A program made the translations under genes and the position numbers. Below, one piece after another: positions 24,176-35,692 of a stretch of 64,000 nucleotides of DNA. Source of the stretch: Siphonodentalium dalli (lineage: Eukaryota; Mollusca; Scaphopoda; Gadilida; Siphonodentaliidae); the NCBI GenBank assembly GCA_032622095.1, contig CP136069.1, positions 5,630,976 through 5,694,975 on the forward strand. Reading direction: 5' to 3'. Below the pieces are notes generated by a model. The model had not been told where the DNA came from. It did no database searches and saw only the letters and a list, made by a program, of their open reading frames with translations. Each line of letters opens with the position of its first letter. Within the stretch, counting starts at the first letter, position 1.

Positions 24176-24544
24176 CGAGATTTTCTTCGTGTTTGGGCAT
24201 TCAAACTGAATTGCCGTGACAAATCAGGTTTCATATCATCATATCGTTATTTTAGTTACCATGCAATATCCATCAAAATCTAGACGCTACAGTGAGTAAA
24301 ACCAATAGAATCGCCATTTAAAAGTCACGCGATGGTTCGTTTTCCGATAAAAAACGAATCGTCGCGTGTCTTTTAGCGGAAAAGGAACAATCGCGTGACT
24401 TTTAAATGGCTATTCTCTTGTTTTTAGTCACTTAAGCGTCTAGATTTTGATGGATATTAGTAACTTAAATAACGATATGATGATATGAAACCTGAGGGGT
24501 CGCCGAAATTCCATTTGAATGCCTGTCCACGAAGAAAATCTCGT
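24176..24544. mobile_element. Nested foldback element
   Basis: Outer arms cgagattttcttcgtg (24176) and cacgaagaaaatctcg (24529), with further pairing at tttcatatcatcatatcgtt / aacgatatgatgatatgaaa, ccatcaaaatctagacgc / gcgtctagattttgatgg and catttaaaagtcacgcgat / atcgcgtgacttttaaatg. Both arms contain gaps, so the hairpin is interrupted. No coding content; end points are approximate. Confidence 0.78.
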
Positions 24545-25800
24545 TTGTCGCCGAAAACGAACTGTCTTCAGATCGAATAGCCACCGTCTCGTTTATCGGA
24601 TTTCCACCGTCTCTTTATCGAAATGCAACCGATCTTCATGTCGCAGTCCCCCCCCCCGTGATTTTGAAAATTTCAAATTAATTGCATCACTCACCGTGTC
24701 AGCTTGAAAATTGGAAACTTTAATGTTTACCAGTTTGAAAATTCCAACCCAATTAACCCAGGCGAGAAATATATTTTCGGGGAATTTGTGTCCGGTTCAA
24801 GAGGGGTGTATTTAGAAATGCCAAGTTGGACACCACAGCGTGGACTTTCTGGTCACGTCCATGTAAACAGTTCGTGGATAATCGGAGGGGAGGGGGTCGG
24901 TCATTAAAGTCCAGTGTTTGTTTGAACCCAAAATGTATGCCCCTCCTAATTTGTTACACCCCGGTATCCATGGAATCACAATATGTCGTGGAATACGTTT
25001 AACATTTTTGTACAGCCTTTACATATGGCACAAAAAGGCTTACTTGAATTTCTGACTCGAATACCTTAATCAAATGGCTTACTCGGATGGTTTATAATCG
25101 AATGGCTTACCCGGATAATAAAATTTATAAAACCCGGGTCCCCGATTGTTTCTTCAGCACGGAACAATGGAGGATTAGAGGGCGTTTCTTGTTAGTCTAT
25201 TCCTGATATGGTAACAATAAAGACCGTTTATGAAAAATTTACAAAACACTTTGCAAGTTATGTTGAGAGTATATACAACCAGTATATAGATTGATATGTC
25301 GCGTATTTATTCACCAATCTGATTCAATCTGTCAAATTACGTAAATAGTATGTCGGGGGGGGGGGGGCGTTATTTAAGCCAAGTCCATTTAAAATATAAA
25401 CTTACCTTTAATGGTTGGGTTTCTCTTAAGAATTTATTCACGATCCTCACATTCCAGAGTTCTGATATATACGCCCCCTTGTAAATTATCAACGATATCG
25501 CTGGACCAGTAATCCGATATAAGGTATTCCTATAGCCTATAGTGTTTCTCTCTGAACAGTTCGTAAACACATAGTCTAATTAGTGATAATATCGACAGAG
25601 AAACGCGGAGTTTTGCCGGGCGTCGTGCGCATGTCCAATTGTCGCGCTCTCATTTTATTTTAATAGATGGATGTGGGTTCACATAATACCATTTAATTTC
25701 GTATCGTTAATATAATAATATATACATTATGATTTGATTTCCTCTTGTGAAGCAATGTGAAGCAAAATAGAAAGAAAATGTATTTCATATTTATACGAAG
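24545..25800. other. No recognisable gene; low-complexity G run
   Basis: No repeat array or convincing reading frame seen. A run of 13 G is at 25355-25367. Small frames at 24704-24907 and 25370-25570 show no family features. Confidence 0.5.
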
Positions 25801-26515
25801 TTGCATTGGCTTCAGGGGGTGACTGGGGTATTGGATGCCCAGAGTTTCGTCGTTCAAGTTGGCCGTTGGGGTGGGCGTGTGACACACTCATATAATTTAT
25901 GCAGAGTTACATTGGCTTCAGGAAGGTTAATAGAGGGCCGTTGTTTGAAGCGGGTGACATACTCATATGCGGATACATACATACATTGGCTTCAGGGAAA
26001 TGGCTAGATGATCATCGGTGTGGGGTGGGGTGACACACTCGTATGCGGAGTTACATTGTCTAACCACTAGTGAATAGAGGGTCGTCGTGGCGGCATGTTA
26101 CGGAGTTACACATTTGCTTCAGGAATGTGACTAAAGGATCTTCGTGGGATGACACACTCATATATGTGTAGTTATATTGACTTCGGGAGGTGGTTATAGA
26201 ATGTAGTCTTTGAGAAGGTGGCTTCAGGGATGTGACTAAGAGTTTGTCTTTATGGGGGGTGACACGCCCATATATGCCGAGATACATTAGGTTCATGGCA
26301 GTGACTAGAGGGTTCGTCTTGATTGGGGGGGGGGGGTGACACACCCATATATTTGGAGATATATTGGGTTCATGGCGGTGACTAGAGTGTCGTCGTGTGG
26401 GGAGGGGTGACACTCATATGCGGAGTTAAATTGCCTTCAGGGACGCAAATGATGTCGTCGTGCATGGGGAGTCATGGCACACTCGTATGCGGAGTTACAT
26501 TGTACGTCACACTGA
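25801..26515 (+). repeat. Degenerate minisatellite of about 70-80 bp (about 9 copies)
   Basis: Repeated landmarks are cggagttacattggcttcagg, a gtgactagagg block, a gtcgtcgtg block and tgacacactcatatgcgga. Copies start near 25801, 25905, 25977, 26047, 26100, 26170, 26275, 26355 and 26423. Spacing and sequence vary widely, so the array is old. Confidence 0.8.
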
Positions 26516-26845
26516 ATTCTAAGTTGTTAAATTAAACCGAAAAGTAGTAAATTTATACTACTTATAGTTCGTATTCATCACACTACATTGGGAGGTTATT
26601 TTTACTAACTGGTGGGTAGTTAAAAATTCAAATTCCTTCGGTAGCTAAATCAACTGCCATGCATAAATAAATTAACGACCTTTAGGTAGTTAAAATAACT
26701 ACATTTGGGGGCTATTTTAACTGCCCAACAGTAGGCTAAAATTTAACTACTTTGGGTAGAAGGTTGAATACAAACTTCCCAGTAGTTAATTTTACTACCT
26801 GCGGGTGGTTGCAATTTTTGCTACCTATGGGTAGTTAATCTGATG
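26516..26845. repeat. Cluster of gtagttaaa / taactac short inverted motifs
   Basis: Motifs such as ggtagttaaa, taactaccta and their complements recur every 25-40 bp on both strands. There is no regular period. Confidence 0.6.
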
Positions 26846-27485
26846 ATTACTATTGGTGGGAAAGCATTCTACCTTGAGTGGTTATTTGAATTGGTATTCA
26901 AATGTGTACATTCCGTAACTTTTTACTATGGGCGTTATTGTTACGCGAATTCTACCCACAATTACATGTTCATGTGGACCATTGATATGAAGTATTCACA
27001 GTCAAGATGGCGGCCAGAAATTTAAAAGAAGTTGAAATTGTCACGTACCAATTTCAACTTTTTATCATAATATCAATATGTGTGGATTGGACGAAACGGT
27101 ACATGAGCCATCTATTAGTTCCAACATAGGTCGTAGCCTTCTGGAAGGATGAAAACCCACAATAATCGCAATGTAGCATACTGAAATCCATTCTCTACTA
27201 AGCGCCCTTAATATAATGGCCGTAACCATATATGGGTGCAGCTGAATAGTCATTTTACAACTTCCAAGAATCAAAAGAACAGTACCTGAACTTATTCTGA
27301 TTTGCCACATTCAGCATTGTCTGGACCAGCATCCGTCTCTTCGTCACACTAATCCAGCTCGCTCACACCAACACAGTTGTCTACACTTCTTGGTAGAAGA
27401 GTCCCACTAATCGGAATGTTTCAAACAAACATTGGCCGCCAGCTAGATGGACGGACGGATGGCTAGACCTCTGGTGTGTGATTGC
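26846..27485. other. No feature recognised
   Basis: Short inverted segments occur (for example gttgaaattg ... caatttcaact at 27030-27060), but no gene, array or element ends. Confidence 0.4.
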
Positions 27486-27725
27486 TATAATTGAGGCCCC
27501 CCACCCCCTGGAATACGGAATACCACTTAACACAGAGGATGGAACACGGAATACCAGTTAACAGCCATATGGAATACATTCAAATATATGAAAACTTCAT
27601 TTTTTGGAAGATCGGCGTACGAATACCGGTATTTTTGGAATACTGAATACCTCCCAACAGAGGGGCCGGAATATGGCATACCTCATAACAGGGCATGGAA
27701 TACGGCGTACGAAAAGGGGGGGGGT
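27486..27725. repeat. Degenerate ggaatacgg tandem repeat
   Basis: Blocks of ggaatacggaatacc followed by acttaacag- or agttaaca-like sequence recur about five to six times with poor conservation, ending in a G-rich tract. Confidence 0.65.
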
Positions 27726-28084
27726 GGGAGCCTCTTAATTACCAGCCATCACAGGATGTGCTAAAACTGTCAAAATCAGCCCTCAAATCTTATGTGAAGG
27801 AGCATTCTTCAGAATGTGAGAAGTAAGCTGTGAATGTGATGAACATTGTTAATTTATTTGGTTCTGATTTTCAAAGTAAACAAGTCTGCTGGTGGCCCAG
27901 GGTGAGAACTTCACTTTGTTATCTTGTAAAATGAGCCCCGATATATCACTATTTAAAAAAAAGTGCCCTGTTCTAGAGTTTTTCTCCAGTCCTAAAATTG
28001 AACCTTTTGCAGAACCTTACAATATGTGCGAGATTTCCTATGAATGGCAACAATCCCCAAAAATTGCCCATAATACTGCTGTGT

Positions 28085-28203
28085 TTAAGCTCCCCAAGAG
28101 CTTTCCGATGAATGGCAACAAGCCATATTTCCGACTAAATCCTGAAAAAGTTACACATAATTATGCTGTGGTTAAGGAGTCGATTATTTAGAGCATAACA
28201 GTA
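28085..28203. mobile_element. Partial CAGTAATG-family MITE (right part)
   Basis: Contains gagctttccgatgaatggca, gactaaatcctgaaa and gagtcgattatttag then gcataacagta, matching the right half of the complete element at 47247-47488. The left terminal repeat is not recognisable. Confidence 0.7.
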
Positions 28204-28579
28204 TGTATACAAATGATTTTTCACAGTTTTATTACATAGAATAAATATTATAGTCTGATTCTGTCATCTCTTTTTATTCTTTGGCATCTTCTCCAAACCC
28301 TGGATATATTTCTTTGGAATTTTGTAGTTATCTGAAATATAGAAGGAAGAAGTGTTGAATGTTTCCATATATAAATATTCTAGCCTGCTCATACCGGTAG
28401 CTAAATCTGTGTTTACAGCTAGACAAAACTAGAGGTGTGACTGTCCCAGTTTATGTGTTTGTTTTTAAAACACTAAGATGTTTCACATGTCAATAAACAT
28501 TTAGTTAAAATAATAAAATAACAGATTCCCATTACAGGTGCACAACACTAAGCCCTAACCCTAATCCTAAACCTATTGA
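28204..28579. other. No gene seen; short telomere-like string
   Basis: ctaaccctaatcctaaacct at 28555-28575 is a degenerate run of the CCCTAA type. It is too short to mean more than chance or an old interstitial trace. Confidence 0.4.
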
Positions 28580-28915
28580 CTTAAAAATGGAGGAATTAAA
28601 GCTCGGACAAAATTATGCATGTTGTGAAAATATTCTAAGTCGAAAAATGGGAATAAGTCCACAATAAAAAGGTGGACAGATGTCATAATCGCAGGTACAG
28701 AGGTTCCCATTGTACTAAATATCTGTGGCAAGTTTTTAAAAAATTGACCTAAAAATGTAGGAATAAAAGTTCGGACAAAATTATACATGCTGCAAAAAAA
28801 TTCTAAGTCGAAAAAGGGGGGATAACTCCAACAAAAAAGTCCATCAGACGTCATAATCGCAGGTGCACAGGTTCCCATTGTGGCCGATGTGTGTGCCAAG
28901 TTTCAATGAAAATGA
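28580..28915. repeat. Two copies of a dispersed repeat of about 167 bp
   Basis: Copies begin cttaaaaatggaggaatt and cctaaaaatgtaggaata. Both contain cggacaaaattatgcatg-like, attctaagtcgaaaaa and cgcaggtacagaggttcccatt blocks. The attctaagtcgaaaaa motif links it to 33600-34200. The open minus-strand frame through it is a repeat artefact. Confidence 0.75.
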
Positions 28916-29024
28916 TGAAAAAACGACTTAGAAAAACTCTGGACAAACTTGTGTCCACAAACGACGGATGGATGGATGTCATTTTTATGTGTAGAACAGT
29001 CTTCTCCCTTCTGTACTTTGTAAT

Positions 29025-29287
29025 GAGCAAGCCTTGAAATAGTTTGTCTGTCATTTGCAGAATGAGGTCCCCAGAGGGTGAGTTTAGTGATGCTACCCCC
29101 GCATAGCGGGATAGCATCACCAAATTCACCCTCTGGGGACCTCATTCTGCTTACACCTCATCAGAATGAGGTTCCCAGAGGGTGAATTTGGTGATGCTAG
29201 CCTGCTATGCGGGGTAGCATCCATAAATTCACCCTCTGGGGACCTCATTCTGCATATGACAGACACGCTATTTCAAGGCTTTGTAAT
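29025..29287. mobile_element. GAATGAGG-family foldback, compact copy
   Basis: Outer arms aagccttgaaatag / ctatttcaaggctt and gtctgtcat / atgacagac. Inside are two consecutive palindromes, each with gcagaatgaggtccccagag and ctctggggacctcattctgc arms. Other copies have about 200 bp of spacer between the two palindromes; here the spacer is reduced to about 15 bp. Confidence 0.85.
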
Positions 29288-29338
29288 GAGTATGATTTTG
29301 GTGTGCAGTATTCCTGTGTAAGTAATTCAAAGTTATCC

Positions 29339-29790
29339 TTTCAAGGTACTCAATCCGATTAAGCTCCCCTAAATTACTATTTCTTTGGCTTCGGAGGTAA
29401 AAAATATTTGAATCGAGTCGAGGAACCCACCCTCAAAGCTCAGTGACCAGATATCAATTTTTTAATTTTTGTTAATTTTTTGAGATGTGGACCAGAACCA
29501 TATGCTCAAACAGACAAATTGCAGGTGTAAGATTGATAGCTCTAAAATCAAGTGGTTATTATTGTTAATAGTAACCACTTGATTTTTGAGTTATCCATCT
29601 TACAACCGCAATTTGACGTTTGAGCACTTAGTTCTGGTCCACATCTCCAAAAATTAACAAACTTCAAAACTAGATATCTGATCACTCTGAGATTTGATGG
29701 GTGGGTTTCTCGACTCGAATCAAATATTTTTACCCCCAAAGCCAAAGAAATAGTAATTTAGGAGCGTCTGATCGGATTGAGTACCTTTAA
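29339..29790. mobile_element. TTAA-flanked foldback MITE, family 1 (copy B)
   Basis: Same terminal repeats (ggtactcaatccgattaagc / ggattgagtacctt) and arms as 23556-24030. The right TTAA is intact; the left reads TTCA. Sequence after it (ggtacacaatctgatttggt) resembles the start of yet another related copy. Confidence 0.83.
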
Positions 29791-30212
29791 TGGTACACAA
29801 TCTGATTTGGTGGTCCCCGTATTATCTAGTATAACAACGGAATTTCACCAAAAAGCCAATTTAGTTATCCAAATTAGTTTACTACCAATAGATACTCACA
29901 ACAATACCAATGACGATATCATATTTGCCGTAAAATTCCTACAATAACGATTTTTTTTGCCAGTTTGGAGGTGAGCGAGTGTTGTTTATAACTTCCATAT
30001 ATGGTGATCCGTAATTCAAATTGGAATTCCCCCAACAAGTGTTGTCACGAATGTAAACACATAGTATTTCCACATGTAGCTAGTATGGTGCCATATAAAA
30101 TGTCTATTTGCATGGGTAAAACATAATTACCGATTCTTATGCATAAGTATGATGCATGTATCCACACGTCAACTATCACACTAAGAGCTCTTTCCATGAT
30201 TTTCTGCCCTCT
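29791..30212. other. Possible remnant of family 1, otherwise nothing
   Basis: ggtggtccccgtattatc near 29812 parallels ggtccccatatcatc at 35463 inside a family-1-like copy. No gene seen. Confidence 0.4.
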
Positions 30213-30586
30213 GCCAATGCATTCTCTTATATATGCGAGTCGATCATAGGTCGCCTCGCATATATAAGAGAATGCATTGGCCTAACAATTTTTTTTAATA
30301 AATTTTTCTTACAATTTTTAGGACATAAAATAAAAAAATCCATTATCCTGCAGGGAGCCCCACACATATATAGAAGCATATAGAAGAGTGTCGTCTGCTC
30401 ATGTTTGTCTGGGGCTCTGTATGGGTGAACTTATAAAATTGTTAAAGAATATAAGAAAACATTATTAAAATTGTAAAAAATTGTAAAAAATAATAACAAA
30501 TGATAAAAAATTGTTAGGCCAATGCATTCTCTTATATATGCGAGGCGACCTATGGTCGACTCCCATATATAAGAGAATGGATTGGC
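30213..30586. mobile_element. Palindrome-pair MITE (free-standing copy of the head module)
   Basis: Facing palindromes (30213-30282, 30519-30586) with an AT-rich spacer and an internal ggagccccacacatatat ... gtctggggctct segment. It is flanked by the direct repeat agagctctttccat (30184-30197 and about 30598-30611), which may be the target-site duplication. Opposite orientation to the macro-unit heads. Confidence 0.82.
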
Positions 30587-30786
30587 ACAGGGCTCTTAGA
30601 GCTCTTTCCATCAATGTATCGCATTATTATAATCAATAAATTTGAAAAATGATCAAGGAAATATAGTTTGATACAAAAATCGGACTTGGCACTGAAAGCG
30701 TAGCCGTTAATGGTGTTTAATCAGATAAGGCATTTTTAACCCTTGCATCATGAGAGCCACGCTGGTGCAGCATTAAAGACCATGCG

Positions 30787-30933
30787 CCAGTGCATTCTCT
30801 AATATATGCGAGTCTCCCTATAAGAGAATATGCTGGCTTACCAGGTAAAGGTAAATATTGTTAGGCCAATGTATTCTCTTATATATGTGATGCTCCCAAT
30901 GGGGCACTCGCATATATGATAGAATGCATTGGC
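30787..30933. repeat. Two diverged palindrome modules
   Basis: 30787-30837 (ccagtgcattctc ... gagaatatgctgg) and 30865-30933 (ccaatgtattctc ... agaatgcattgg). The first follows the motif gctggtgcagcattaaag, also found at 36815, 36930 and 46530. Confidence 0.7.
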
Positions 30934-31198
30934 ACAGGGTTTTTCACAAAATTTCTTAAGCTCCAGTCATAGAAGGGTTAAAGTGATGTGAAACACTCCG
31001 GTAGGTGATCAAATTGAAATGTAGATTAATCTTGTTCAAAGTAGGTATTTTTACAAATATTATATCCAAATTAACAATAAACACCGTCATTCTTATATAT
31101 TAATTCAATGCAGTGACTCTCGATGGCAAAATCATTTTCGTCAGTTTATCACTGATTGATGCGCCCAGAATCGAGTAGTAAATATTTACAATTGAGCG

Positions 31199-31348
31199 TT
31201 GTTCAGACAATGTTTTCTATGGAATGATACAGTCGATTTGCTTCAGATTTACGGTGATGTTAGTAGAATGCTAAATTCCTACAGTTGGAATGGCGCCTGG
31301 ATACTATCTTATCAGTTTCACGTACCCGAACAAGTACATAACATGTCT
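31199..31348 (+). other. Protein-like open segment left of a MITE
   Basis: An open frame through sequence reading QCFLWNDTVDLLQIYGDVSR and on to a valine-histidine-asparagine end has ordinary protein-like composition. It is cut by the MITE at 31349. No family recognised and no clear splice sites; could be chance. Confidence 0.2.
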
Positions 31349-31827
31349 TTAACCCTTTCAGTGCCAGAGGTCGATCTCATCGGCCCTAATTTACGGTCTG
31401 TAAAATCGGCCCAAAAAAATAAAAAAATAAAAAGCATTTAAAAAAAAAAGATTTTTAAGACTTTTTTTAGGTTGAATTTTTTTTGGGTAAGCTTAAGCAT
31501 GCTATAGCGAATTTAAAAACAAACTGGATAAAACCTTAGGGCATGTTATAACTCAAAACTATCACCAAGTATTCATAGTAATAATTTTGATGCCCATGAA
31601 AAACGTAAGATTCCCTGGCACTAAACCTACTAAATAAGTCTGTTAAAGAATATAAGACAAAATTATTAAAATTGTAAAAAATTGTAAAATATAATAACAA
31701 ATGATGAAAAATTGTTAGGCCAATGCATTCTCTTATATATGCGAGGCGACTCACATATATAAGAGAATGCATTGGCACAGGGTATATGGGTTGATACAAA
31801 AATCGGACCTGGCACTGAAAGGGTTAA
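31349..31827. mobile_element. TTAA MITE family 2 (copy A) carrying a palindrome module
   Basis: TTAA (31349-31352, 31824-31827) plus terminal repeats CCCTTTCAGTGCCAG / CTGGCACTGAAAGGG. A palindrome module at 31720-31776 (inner stem shortened) lies near the right end, next to atatgggttgatacaaaaat. Related copies are at 40018-40257 and 35693-35865. Confidence 0.83.
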
Positions 31828-32041
31828 TAAAGAGCGTTTACTACTTACTGATGAGGAGATCTGCGACATAACCGATCTGATTTCCCTGCACCATAACCTG
31901 CATTCCGGCATTCTTCGATGGGAGTGGTGTGACGGATGTGCTACACGCCACGGCCACCTGAACTTTATGAGCGAATTCTTCAGGAGATATTCCAAACAAT
32001 TCGAGTTTCTCAATGAGTGTGACCTGCAGCAGAGATATTAG
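31828..32041 (+). other. Protein-like open segment right of the MITE
   Basis: The frame contains LLLTDEEICDITDLISLHHN, then WEWCDGCATRHG, and ends at a TAG at 32039-32041. Composition and codon choice look coding, but the frame does not join in phase with 31199-31348 across the MITE, and the joined frame meets a stop. It may be an exon relic or chance. Not recognised. Confidence 0.3.
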
Positions 32042-32082
32042 TCAGGGGAGATAATGAGGCCTGAAAATATGGCACGGGACAT

Positions 32083-32515
32083 TTGCAGAATGAACTTGGA
32101 TGGTGAGATTAGTGATGCTACCACACACAGTAGAATGAGGTCCCCAGAGGGTGAATTTATGGAAGCTATCCTGCATAGTGGGCTAGCATCACTAAATTCA
32201 CCCTCTGGGGACCTCATTCTGCTAACACCCTCAAATGCTATGGCAGAACTAGATCAGATTGAAGTTCCCCAGTTGAAGTTGATGATGTTGACCCATTGCG
32301 CACCTCAATTATGAATTTTATCTTCTGCCAATTAGGGGATATCAAACTTACTAGAAGGGAAATGTAACTAAAAACAATGTTAATTTGAAACTATAGATAC
32401 TTCCCAGAAGATGAGGCCTAAGCAGAATGATGTCTCCAGAGGGTGAATTTGGTGATGCTAGCCTGCTATGCGGGATAGCGTCACCAAATTCACCCTCTGG
32501 GGACCTCATTCTTTT
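32083..32515. mobile_element. GAATGAGG-family composite element
   Basis: The left palindrome (32130-32225) and right palindrome (32430-32515) flank a spacer with ccccagttgaagttgatgat, ttagggga and cttcccagaagatgaggcct. This is the same order as 48155-48515. A T-rich run follows the right end. Confidence 0.85.
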
Positions 32516-32977
32516 TTTCTTTTTTTAAATTTTTTTTATTGATAAAGAAGAATAATAACAAAAGAAAGAGACAAAATATATTCACTCATTCATGCTCTCT
32601 GTCCAAAACATGGAAGAGTTTTACTCTTCCATGCCCTGGCCTACTGTCTTACCTGTGACATGCAATTAGAAAATATTTAAAGCCACACTATGTGTTAGGA
32701 CATTTTTAACAGTCATCGTTCAACTTAAAAGCAAGACCAATAATTGATACTAGGTACTACCTTGATATATTTTTTGCATGAAAAGGACTTTCTTTAGCAA
32801 CAACAATGATAATAAAAAACAATAGATTGTTTGTTTAGTCTTCAGAATAACATTAAATTTCCCTTATTAACCGGCTAAAGTGGTCGATGGTTTGCAATAT
32901 TTAAGGTTTGCAGATTCAATGTTCCAACACTATGTGCAGCTTTAATTGATTTAAGTTCTGAATTTAACATAAACAGT
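32516..32977. other. AT-rich sequence without recognisable features
   Basis: No array, element end or convincing reading frame. Confidence 0.4.
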
Positions 32978-33375
32978 TTAACCCTTTACCCAACAGAATG
33001 GCCCTGTGCCAATGCATTCTCTTATATATGCGAGTCGACCATAGGTCGCCTCGCATATATAAGAGAATGCATTGGCTTAACACATTAAAAATTATAAAAT
33101 TGTTAAAGAATGTAAGAAAAAATGGTAAAAAGTGTTAAATTTTTTTTTTTTAGGCCAATGCATTCTCTTATATATGCGAGGCGACCTATGGTCGACTCGC
33201 ATAAATAAGAGAATGCATTGGCACAGGGCATAACTGTAACTATCACAATGTGGTCAATGAACCGGTTCCAATGATATCCATATTTGTATGGTTCTATTGA
33301 GACAGACCGAAGATATTTTAGGCTGTTGAAGCTTTATTTGGCCGGTTTTGGCCGGTTTGTTGGGTAAAGGGTTAA
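32978..33375. mobile_element. TTAA MITE family 3 (copy A) with a facing palindrome pair
   Basis: TTAA (32978-32981, 33372-33375) plus terminal repeats CCCTTTACCCAACA / TGTTGGGTAAAGGG. It contains palindromes at 33009-33075 and 33154-33222 facing each other, then aagctttatttggcc near the right end. Other complete copies are at 37438-37730 and 55983-56446. Confidence 0.88.
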
Positions 33376-33394
33376 TTAGTAAAATTAACCATAT

Positions 33395-34385
33395 TGAGAA
33401 CCTCATTCTTATGGCTCATCTGCTATGGGAGCCCTAGACTCAGATTTATGTTCTCAGATGGTGAATATTGTGATATGCACCCATTGGGCACCTCGATTAT
33501 GCATTGTGTCATCTGCCAATTTTGGGAATATAGACACTAAACTAAAAAATAATAAGAGCATCGCTAGGGCGTGGCAAAATACGCCCTTTAGACATTTCGA
33601 ATTGTACTACCGCAAAATAAAATAATACTTGGAGCTTACATTTGAATAAAATCTGATATACCCCTAATTTCAATGCCAAAATCCAGTCAAATTCTAAGTC
33701 GACAAATGGCCGTAACTCATGTGAAAATAAGTAGACATAACCTATATTCGAACTTGGCTTGTAGTTTAGCTGGGAAATACACATACCAGCTTTGGTTCAG
33801 ATCAAATAATCAAAACTGGAGTTATCGGTCAGAAACCGAAATGTTTTGAAATTGGTCAAATTCTAAGTCGAAAAAGGGCCGTAACTCATGTACCAACTTT
33901 GGTTCCGATCAAATAATCCAAACTGGAGTTATCAATCGGAAACCAAAAATGTTAACAGACGATCAAATTCTAAGTCGAAAAAGGGCCGTAACTCATGTAA
34001 AAATAATTGGACGGAACCCATATTCGAACTTGGCCTTTATCTTTAGCTGGGAAATACACATACCAACATTGGTTCAGATCAAATAATCCAAACTGGAGTT
34101 ATTGATCGGAAACCAAAAATGTTAACGGGCGGACGGACGGACAGACAGACAGACAGACGGACGGACGGCTCGACAGACTGATAACATAATACAACCTTTT
34201 TTCAAAAGGGCGTATAAAAAGAAACTTTCTAAAAAAAACTTAATATTAATAAAGATACTTTCCAGAAAGGATGAAGCCTATGCAGAATGAGGTCCCCAGA
34301 AGGTGAATTTAGCGATACTAGCCCACTGGGTGGGGTATTGTCACTAAATTCATCCTCTGGGAACTCATTCTGCAAATGGTTTCTA
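33395..34385. mobile_element. GAATGAGG-family composite, interrupted
   Basis: A worn left part (cctcattcttatggctcatc, then acccattgggcacctcgatt) and a right palindrome (34281-34375, gcagaatgaggtccccagaa) are separated by an inserted repeat at 33580-34217. Confidence 0.7.
33580..34217. mobile_element. Dispersed repeat with a GGAC/GACA tail
   Basis: Three tandem blocks of about 165 bp, each with attctaagtcgaaaaagggc, cgtaactcatg, ttcgaacttggc and ccaaactggagttat, end in ggacggacggacagacagac. The outer motif atacgccctttag / aaagggcgtat forms short inverted ends, which may be TA-flanked. A related copy lies at 44260-44520. Confidence 0.72.
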
Positions 34386-34753
34386 ACTTACATCATATTC
34401 AGATAGAACTAGAGGTGGTCCTGTCCCCAATGGGACTAAGCATATGTGTGTGCAAATATGTACTGTGTGTGCATATACAGTGCAAATGGAGGTGGTATTG
34501 TCCCAGTCTGTCATTTTCGGCAGGGTACCATATGAAACATAGAAAAAATTAATATTTTATTTTATAAACTGTTTTGGCCCCGTGCCCTCTGAATTCGAAA
34601 ACTAGAGTAATTTTCTCATACGAAAATGATTGTCGCAAAAATTTCCACAATGTGCAACACCTACCCCCAGCACCGCCTTGACTATGACATTACCTCGGGC
34701 TAATATCTAGGTCGATATCAAACTAACCAAGATATAACCTTTATTTACCTTTT
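34386..34753. other. No feature recognised
   Basis: Unremarkable sequence with short tgtgtgcata repeats; no gene seen. Confidence 0.4.
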
Positions 34754-35330
34754 TGTTACTGGCTCGTTGCCATCATTATACAATCCGTCTATTTACCTTT
34801 TTGTTACTGACGCGTTGCCATGGTTATACAATCCGTATATTTACCTTTTTGTTACTGGCTCGTTGCCATGGTTATACAATCCGTCTATTTACCTTTTTGT
34901 TACTGGCTCGTTGCCATGGTTATACAATCCATCTATTTACCTTTTTGTTACTGGCGCGTTGCCATGGTTATACAATCCGTATATTTACCTTTTTGTTACT
35001 GGCGCGTTGCCATGGTTATACAATCCGTATATTTACCTTTTTGTTACTGATGCGTTGCCATGGTTATACAATCCGTATATTTACCTTTTTGTTACTGATG
35101 CGTTGCCATGGTTATACAATCCGTATATTTACCTTTTTGTTACTGGCGCGTTGCCATGGTTATACAATCCGTATATTTACCTTTTTGTTACTGGCGCGTT
35201 GCCATGATTATACAATCCGTATATTTACCTTTTTGTTACTAGCGTATTGCCATGGTTATACAATCCGTATATTTACCTTTTTGTTACTGGCTCGTTGCTT
35301 TAGTTCCATGGTTATACAGTCCATCTTTCC
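34754..35330 (+). repeat. 48-bp minisatellite (12 copies)
   Basis: The monomer starts tatttacctttttgttactg, then gcgcgttgccatgg, then ttatacaatccgta. Copies are spaced exactly 48 bp from 34756 to 35284. Main variation is in the gc/tc/ac/at before gcgttgcc. As 48 is a multiple of three and the unit lacks stops in three plus frames, open frames of 76-199 codons arise; these are artefacts. Confidence 0.93.
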
Positions 35331-35440
35331 CTTTCGTATCACCGGTCGCTGACCTTTAAACTCAACCTTCGTCACCTGTTGTAACTTGTTCAGCAATCTG
35401 TTGTTGGGAAAGAGTGGAATATTTCTGAGTTATTAAAATA

Positions 35441-35692
35441 TTAAAGGTACTCAATCCAATTCGATGGTCCCCATATCATCAGATTCCAACAACAACAACA
35501 TTTCTTGAAATGCTGCTTAAGTTTTCAGAATTGATTAATTGCCCAAAAATAATGCTAAAAACAGTCAACAATAGTATAAAATAGCCCAGAACCTGTTAAT
35601 TATCAACATTTTGTTCTACAAAATCTTTTGCCGGGTTGTCAAATATCTGACACAAAAAAGCCACTTGATTTTAGAGTTATCCATCTTCATTC
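35441..35692. mobile_element. Truncated TTAA MITE (family 1-like)
   Basis: Begins with TTAA and aggtactcaatccaattc, and ends with ccacttgattttagagttat, which matches the arm of copy B (29577). The right half is replaced by truncated family 2 sequence. Confidence 0.7.

Noticed and set aside
28555-28575. Interstitial telomere repeat
   Set aside because: Only three degenerate CCCTAA-like units; insufficient to claim a telomeric origin.
28573-28899. 108-codon minus-strand frame
   Set aside because: Falls on two tandem copies of a dispersed repeat; the two halves of the peptide are simply the repeat translated twice.
34753-35352. 199-codon plus-strand frame
   Set aside because: The 48-bp array is open in three plus frames simultaneously, which is typical of stop-free tandem DNA and not of a gene.
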